Source: DATKKK01 sp035542975 (lineage in GTDB: Archaea; Thermoproteota; Bathyarchaeia; Bathyarchaeales; Bathycorpusculaceae). From it: 10,545 nt of DNA. This document shows, one piece after another, positions 6,987-10,545 of the stretch. The DNA is taken from NCBI GenBank assembly GCA_035542975.1, contig DATKKK010000001.1, positions 1-10,545 on the forward strand. Reading direction: 5' to 3'. Made by a program: the position numbers and the translations under genes. Numbering within the stretch: the stretch's first letter is position 1; each line of letters opens with the position of its first letter. The notes below the pieces were generated by a model that saw only the letters and a list, made by a program, of their open reading frames with translations, searched no databases and had not been told where the DNA came from.

Positions 6987-7050
6987 TAAGCATCATCTGC
7001 AGAATAGAAGTTTACTGGTCTACGAAGTTAAGCGTTGTGATGCGTTCTTC
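6987..7050 (-). promoter_or_regulatory. Possible weak promoter for tldD-pmbA
   Basis: In the 64-bp gap on the minus strand, CTTAAC at 7032-7027 would place a transcription start near 7002 and leave a leader of about 16 bases before the TTG. The same bases pair with GTTAAG at 7055-7050 (minus strand) across a 17-base loop, so this could instead be a mobB 3' hairpin. Neither reading is strong. Confidence 0.2.
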
Positions 7051-7584
7051 TTAACGCGTTTTAATCTTCTCAATCAGATTTTCAACGATGTCTGCGATTT
7101 TTTCTGGGTTTTCGAGAACATCAACATGTGGTTTCAAGCTTGGGTTTTTAGTTGAGTAAGACCCGACAAAAGCGAGTATCGGCTTATAATCTTTCACAGT
7201 TCTTAATGTTTCTTCCTCTGATTTTGCGACCACGATTTTTTGCACATTTTTATCAGTTCTGACGAGGTTTTTGAGTCCTTCCATGAAAACCACGTCGTTG
7301 CCTTCGCATTTTTGCAGAATCTCCTTCAGTGAAAAACCTTTCGTGGCAACTTTTTCTATGGTTGCGATTTCGTTGTCTGATACAGTGATAATGGTTTTGG
7401 CTCCTGACTGGGCGAAGCGCCAAGTGTCTTTTCCTTTGCTGTCGATCGTGAAATCTGGTTCTGAAACATGTTTCACAGCAGCGACGCTGTAACCTCTGTT
7501 TGTTAGCTCTTTTATCGCTGTTTCTATTGTGGTTGTTTTGCCTGACTTTTTGCTTCCAACAACCGCGATAACTACAGGTTTCAT
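7051..7584 (-). CDS. mobB: MobB, molybdopterin-guanine dinucleotide biosynthesis protein B
   Basis: A 177-residue P-loop GTPase-like protein. The Walker A motif GSKKSGKTT is at residues 10-18. It is followed by the MobB-typical stretch AAVKHVSEPDF...GKDTWRFAQSGA and by FMEGLKN near residue 100. MobB assists the nucleotide-transfer step that attaches GMP to molybdenum (or tungsten) cofactor, probably by binding GTP and working with MobA. No MobA lies in this window, so it would have to be encoded elsewhere. The ATG follows GAGG by six bases. The gene begins 12 bases after the winged-helix regulator, so the two form an operon. Confidence 0.92.
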   Translation of the reverse strand: MKPVVIAVVGSKKSGKTTTIETAIKELTNRGYSVAAVKHVSEPDFTIDSKGKDTWRFAQSGAKTIITVSDNEIATIEKVATKGFSLKEILQKCEGNDVVFMEGLKNLVRTDKNVQKIVVAKSEEETLRTVKDYKPILAFVGSYSTKNPSLKPHVDVLENPEKIADIVENLIEKIKTR

Positions 7585-7596
7585 CTTTATCCTCAG

Positions 7597-8070
7597 CTAT
7601 TTCATTTCTTCCATGAAAGCTTTTTCCAGTGTTCTCTTGTTTACGTGCAGTTTTTCTCCCAAGTTTCTCACCCATCTGACGTAGGTTCGGAAAAGGTTCT
7701 GCAGTATCTCCGCTTTTTCCTTCTCCGACAGGTCTTTCTCTGCGGCAAGCAATAGGGCAAACCACCTGCCTGCGTCTGAAAGCTCGTAGGCTTTAACCCA
7801 GACAACTCGACCTTCCTGTTCAATCTTCTCCATGTTTTCCTTCAAAACTCCTAGCTTAGTGAGCGACTTCAGGTTGCCGATCACCGTCTTGTTCGAGTAG
7901 TTAAGCTTCTTAACCAAATCTTTCTGGTAAATCCTGTTCGAGATGCCTTGGTTTAGAGAGAATTTTAGGATGTCAACGGCTGCTTTTGAACCGAAAATGG
8001 CGCTTAATATTCTGATCTTCTGTTCAGATGGAAGAAAGACTACATAGGGATGTAAACTTTCACTCAACAT
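7597..8070 (-). CDS. Winged-helix DNA-binding regulator upstream of mobB
   Basis: A 157-residue protein from ATG at 8070. Residues about 28-102 form a winged helix: a first helix (SKAAVDILKF), the helix pair around YQKDLVKKLNYSNKTVIGNLKSLTKLGVL with the recognition helix near 61-76, then a strand pair with 'EGRVVWVKAYELSDAG' as the wing. The C-terminal part is helical and charged. I can place it among archaeal ArsR/MarR-like regulators but not in a named family. The frame is open upstream to a GTG at 8130, but those 20 residues look unlike a conserved N-terminus and would begin upstream of a candidate TATA element, so the ATG is preferred. It shares an operon with mobB and may control it or itself; a role in sensing molybdate or tungstate is only a guess. 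Confidence 0.8.
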   Translation of the reverse strand: MLSESLHPYVVFLPSEQKIRILSAIFGSKAAVDILKFSLNQGISNRIYQKDLVKKLNYSNKTVIGNLKSLTKLGVLKENMEKIEQEGRVVWVKAYELSDAGRWFALLLAAEKDLSEKEKAEILQNLFRTYVRWVRNLGEKLHVNKRTLEKAFMEEMK

Positions 8071-8100
8071 GAACCACTTTGAAATGCACTGTGTTGAACC

Positions 8101-8112
8101 TATCTTAAATGT
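8101..8112 (-). promoter_or_regulatory. Candidate TATA element for the regulator-mobB operon
   Basis: On the minus strand ACATTTAAGATA contains a TATA-like TTTAAGATA. Transcription would begin about 25 bases on, near 8083, leaving a leader of about 13 bases before the ATG at 8070. Next to it TGTTGC (8110-8115) and GCAACA (8124-8129) form a six-base inverted repeat that could be part of an operator. Confidence 0.35.
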
Positions 8113-8133
8113 TGCGGAAGACGGCAACACATT

Positions 8134-8147
8134 TTTTAACGTTAAAA
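8134..8147. promoter_or_regulatory. Perfect 14-bp palindrome in a divergent promoter
   Basis: TTTTAACGTTAAAA is a perfect palindrome between the regulator (minus strand) and the first nucleotidyltransferase (plus strand). On the plus strand its AT-rich bases lie about 20-30 bases before the ATG/ATT at 8160-8169, the right place for a TATA box of a leaderless transcript. It may therefore be both a core promoter and a regulator-binding site, with autoregulation by the adjacent winged-helix protein as the simplest hypothesis. Confidence 0.45.
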
Positions 8148-8166
8148 CCAGAATCCATCATGGTGC

Positions 8167-9198
8167 ATTAAGACGGTTCCTGACGCATGGATACCAACAG
8201 ACGGCGATACCTTCGTAACCCGAGAAGGTTTCATATTCAACGTTTTCGGCTACGAACATCCCCAAGATCGAGTTTTCGCGTTTCTAAAGTACATTCCAGC
8301 CGAATTCAGAGCATTGTTCAACGTTAGTTTTCTTAGACGAACGTGGAACTATGGTGAAACCCGGCTTTTCAGGGCTGAAAGCCTCTACACGGCACAAAAC
8401 TACAACGCGTTTCTTGAAACCTTCCGCAAGAATTTTCCAGACTATGTGTACTTTTGTCCTTTCAGAGAAAAAAACGTGATCAGCGCCCCGTTAGATTCCA
8501 TAAGAAAAGTCTTCGTTCCTAGAGAATGTTTGCATTATATTACCCATCTCAAGATCAGAGACCGTCTACAACGAATGACTCTAGATTTTATTAGCCTAGT
8601 TTCGAACGCGTCGGGTATAGCACTTGAAGACTTTGGCATCCACGGCTCAGTAGCGTTAGGCATGCATACTGAAGAGTCCGATATTGACGTAGTCGTGTAT
8701 GGTTCACAGAATTTCCGCAAACTGGAACGTGCAGTAAGCGAGCTTGTGGAGCGAGGTAAGTTAAGTTACCGATTTAATAATCGAATCGACGCTGCTAGAC
8801 GTTTCAAAGGTCAGTATAAAGGCAGGATTTTTATGTATAATGCAGTTCGCAAGCCAGAGGAAGTTGACGTGAAATACGGAGCGCTCAAATACTCACCCAT
8901 CACGCCAGTCGCGTTCACATGCACCGTCAAAAATGATTGCGAAGCCATGTTTCGACCAGCCATCTACGACATTGCAAACTACAAGCCCATTAATCCAGCT
9001 TTAGAGCTTCCCCGAGACAAAATTCCACAGCTTGTGGTTTCTATGATTGGTTGTTACCGAAACGTGGCAAGAAAAGGCGACAGTGTACGCGTTTCTGGGA
9101 TGCTGGAACAGGTTGAAAACCTTGAAACAAGCAAAACCCACTATCAAGTCGTAGTTGGAACAGGAACGAGCGAGGACGAACACGTTTGGCCACTCTGA
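8167..9198 (+). CDS. Polymerase-beta-type nucleotidyltransferase family protein, paralogue 1 (start unclear)
   Basis: About 343 residues if begun at ATT 8167. The central part is a polymerase-beta-fold nucleotidyltransferase: G160-S161 of the GS motif, then S-D-I-D with metal-binding D172 and D174, and a plausible third acid D234 in EVDVKYG. The N-terminal region (GFIFNVFGYEHPQDRV) and the C-terminal domain (EAMFRPAIY... and GDSVRVSGMLEQVEN) match the next gene, so homology runs well upstream of the TTG at 8314, the first canonical start in this frame. An ATG at 8160 is out of frame and meets TAA after three codons; removing one base near 8166 would join it to the frame. The start is thus ATT, or the gene carries a frameshift. 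Substrate unknown. The stop overlaps the next gene by 13 bases. Confidence 0.8.
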   Translation: MKTVPDAWIPTDGDTFVTREGFIFNVFGYEHPQDRVFAFLKYIPAEFRALFNVSFLRRTWNYGETRLFRAESLYTAQNYNAFLETFRKNFPDYVYFCPFREKNVISAPLDSIRKVFVPRECLHYITHLKIRDRLQRMTLDFISLVSNASGIALEDFGIHGSVALGMHTEESDIDVVVYGSQNFRKLERAVSELVERGKLSYRFNNRIDAARRFKGQYKGRIFMYNAVRKPEEVDVKYGALKYSPITPVAFTCTVKNDCEAMFRPAIYDIANYKPINPALELPRDKIPQLVVSMIGCYRNVARKGDSVRVSGMLEQVENLETSKTHYQVVVGTGTSEDEHVWPL

Positions 9199-10262
9199 GG
9201 CTTAGGGATCGTGACGCGATCGTCACGGAAGAAGGCTTAATTTTCCGCGTTTTCGGCTACACGCATCCGAAAGACGCGTACGTTTGCGACGTCGAATATG
9301 CACCTGCCACTATTTTTAAATCTAATAACCCTAAAGCCTTTAGGAATAACGAGCAGAACGTTTTCTACAAGTTTTACGAAGATGAAGGCTGGCGTTTTCT
9401 TGAGAGAAACTTTCCGCAGTACCTGATTCTTCACGAGATACTACAGAAAAAAGTCGTAGGCGTCAACAATCAACACATAATGACGGTTAGAAAGCCCGAA
9501 ACAGAACTCGAGAGGCTGATGTTATCAAGCCATGAAGACAAGCTTCTTAGAGCCCTGCAGAACGTCCTAAAACTGTCAGCCGAGTGTTCTGGCTTATCAA
9601 CTGGAGATTTCGGCGTGTTCGGTTCTATGCTTCACGGCTTTCATCACCCAGACTTCTCTGACATCGACCTAGTGGTTTATGGAAGGAACAAAGTGGCAAA
9701 CCTATGTAAGACACTGCAGGAGCTTTACGAGGACCGTTCTTCGCCGCTTCGAAACGAATTTGAAACATGCGCGTCAATTAGAAGCAAGCATTGGCAATTC
9801 CAAAACCTTAGTCCACAAGAGTACGTTTGGCATCAACGAAGAAAGATGATTTACGCGTTGTTCAATGATGGAGAAAGTGGCAGAATCATAAAGACAGAGT
9901 TTGAACCCGTGAAAAACTGGGAGGAAATAAGCAATGAGTATGATTCTGGAATGCGGGTTTTGCCTAGAGGTTGGGTTAGAATGGCTGTGCGGATAACTGA
10001 GGATAGTGATGCGCCTTTTATTCCGTCAATTTATAGTGTTGAGCCGTTGGAAGTTTTGCATGGTGCAAGAGAAGCCGTTGAGGCGAAGCGAATCGTGTCT
10101 TACTTGGAAGAGTTCAGAATGCAGGTTCGCAAGGGAGAAAACGTTCATGTTGAAGGGAATTTGGAAGAGGTAACAACGTCGAATGGAAGCTTCTACCAAA
10201 TAGCGCTGACCTATTGTCCTCGGTATTATGAGCAAGTTCTCAAAACCCTTAATGCTCAATAA
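9186..10262 (+). CDS. Polymerase-beta-type nucleotidyltransferase family protein, paralogue 2
   Basis: A 358-residue protein from TTG at 9186, with GAGGA about ten bases before. It repeats the layout of paralogue 1: N-terminal GLIFRVFGYTHPKDA, nucleotidyltransferase core with G146-S147 and S-D-I-D (D159, D161), and a C-terminal domain with DSDAPFIPSIY and KGENVHVEGNLEEV. Where paralogue 1 has the third acid (VDVKYG) this protein reads IKTEFE, so the usual aspartate is a lysine with a glutamate two residues later; activity may be altered. The start lies inside the end of paralogue 1, in another frame, which suggests translational coupling and joint action. The last third of the gene uses more T-ending codons and TTG leucines than the first two thirds. 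No specific family name is claimed. Confidence 0.85.
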   Translation: MATLRLRDRDAIVTEEGLIFRVFGYTHPKDAYVCDVEYAPATIFKSNNPKAFRNNEQNVFYKFYEDEGWRFLERNFPQYLILHEILQKKVVGVNNQHIMTVRKPETELERLMLSSHEDKLLRALQNVLKLSAECSGLSTGDFGVFGSMLHGFHHPDFSDIDLVVYGRNKVANLCKTLQELYEDRSSPLRNEFETCASIRSKHWQFQNLSPQEYVWHQRRKMIYALFNDGESGRIIKTEFEPVKNWEEISNEYDSGMRVLPRGWVRMAVRITEDSDAPFIPSIYSVEPLEVLHGAREAVEAKRIVSYLEEFRMQVRKGENVHVEGNLEEVTTSNGSFYQIALTYCPRYYEQVLKTLNAQ

Positions 10263-10545
10263 TCATGTAATCTGGAGGTTTGTTCCCGATCAGAAGCCTG
10301 AAGTACTTATTGTTTCGTTTGAGGTCTGTGAGGCTTTCAACCTTTCCCTGTGCAACAACTGTTTCGCCGTTTCGGGCTTGTTCACAGAACCTGCCGCGAA
10401 AAGACACGATTTCCGTTATAGGCTGATTTGCTCCTTCAACTTGATATTTGCATGGTGTGAAAATTGCTTCTGAATCGTCCGCAATCGTGGCTCTAATCTT
10501 TGCATAGCCAACGTTCTTGTATTGAACGTCTCCATAGTTTTCGTC
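10249..10545 (-). CDS. C-terminal part of a third nucleotidyltransferase-family paralogue (partial)
   Basis: An open frame of 98 residues enters from the right edge of the window and stops at TAA (10251-10249); its 5' part, including any catalytic core, lies outside. The visible part matches the C-terminal domain of the two upstream genes: RATIADDSEAIFTPCKY resembles VRITEDSDAPFIPSIY, and ITEIVSFRGRF...NGETVVAQGKVESL resembles RIVSYLEEF...KGENVHVEGNLEEV. It is therefore probably a third member of the family, in opposite orientation. Its last 14 bases overlap the end of paralogue 2, with the stop codons facing each other. Whether it has an intact nucleotidyltransferase core cannot be seen. Confidence 0.75.
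   Translation of the reverse strand, partial: DENYGDVQYKNVGYAKIRATIADDSEAIFTPCKYQVEGANQPITEIVSFRGRFCEQARNGETVVAQGKVESLTDLKRNNKYFRLLIGNKPPDYMIIEH

Noticed and set aside
8071..8130. A 20-residue N-terminal extension of the winged-helix regulator from GTG 8130.
   Set aside because: A candidate TATA element (8101-8112) lies inside it, and the extension lacks a ribosome binding site; it remains possible but is less likely than ATG 8070.
1..10545. Search by eye for tRNA, rRNA, C/D-box RNA, CRISPR repeats, insertion sequences and prophage genes.
   Set aside because: Nothing convincing was seen; the window is almost fully explained by protein genes and short intergenic elements.

Overview
The window looks like a chromosomal segment from an archaeon of the Thermoproteota (TACK) group. 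The main reason is a complete Cdv (archaeal ESCRT) cluster containing CdvA, which is restricted to this group. Shine-Dalgarno sites of the GGAGG/GGTGA type, several TTG starts, short AT-rich TATA-like elements and a MobB/TldD/PmbA gene set fit the same picture. A Bathyarchaeia-like genome is my best guess, but that placement is inference.

Layout. (1) 93-308, minus strand: a small multi-pass membrane protein, divergent from the next block. (2) 534-4069, plus strand: a tight four-gene cell-division/membrane-remodelling operon. It encodes an ESCRT-III (CdvB-like) protein without winged helix, CdvA (PRC barrel plus coiled coil), CdvB (ESCRT-III core plus C-terminal winged helix) and CdvC (MIT domain plus Vps4-type AAA ATPase). 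Proline-rich MIM2-like motifs occur in the first three proteins, and the MIT domain that would read such motifs is in the fourth. (3) 4091-4185: a large imperfect inverted repeat followed by a T-run, between convergent genes. (4) 4191-8070, minus strand: in transcription order a winged-helix regulator, MobB, TldD and PmbA/TldE. (5) 8101-8166: a divergent promoter region with a perfect 14-bp palindrome. (6) 8167-10545: three members of one polymerase-beta-type nucleotidyltransferase family. Two are tandem on the plus strand, overlapping by 13 bp. The third is cut by the window end, lies on the minus strand and converges on the second with overlapping ends.

The most notable points are start codons and gene arrangement. 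CdvB has no ATG, GTG or TTG anywhere in the 5' part of its reading frame. It appears to start at an ATT with a strong, correctly spaced Shine-Dalgarno site. The first nucleotidyltransferase also lacks a canonical start in the frame that homology requires, and either uses an ATT or has a single-base frameshift after an ATG. The cluster of three nucleotidyltransferases with a shared N-terminal motif and a shared C-terminal domain is a family I cannot name. It is the best candidate here for an undescribed system.
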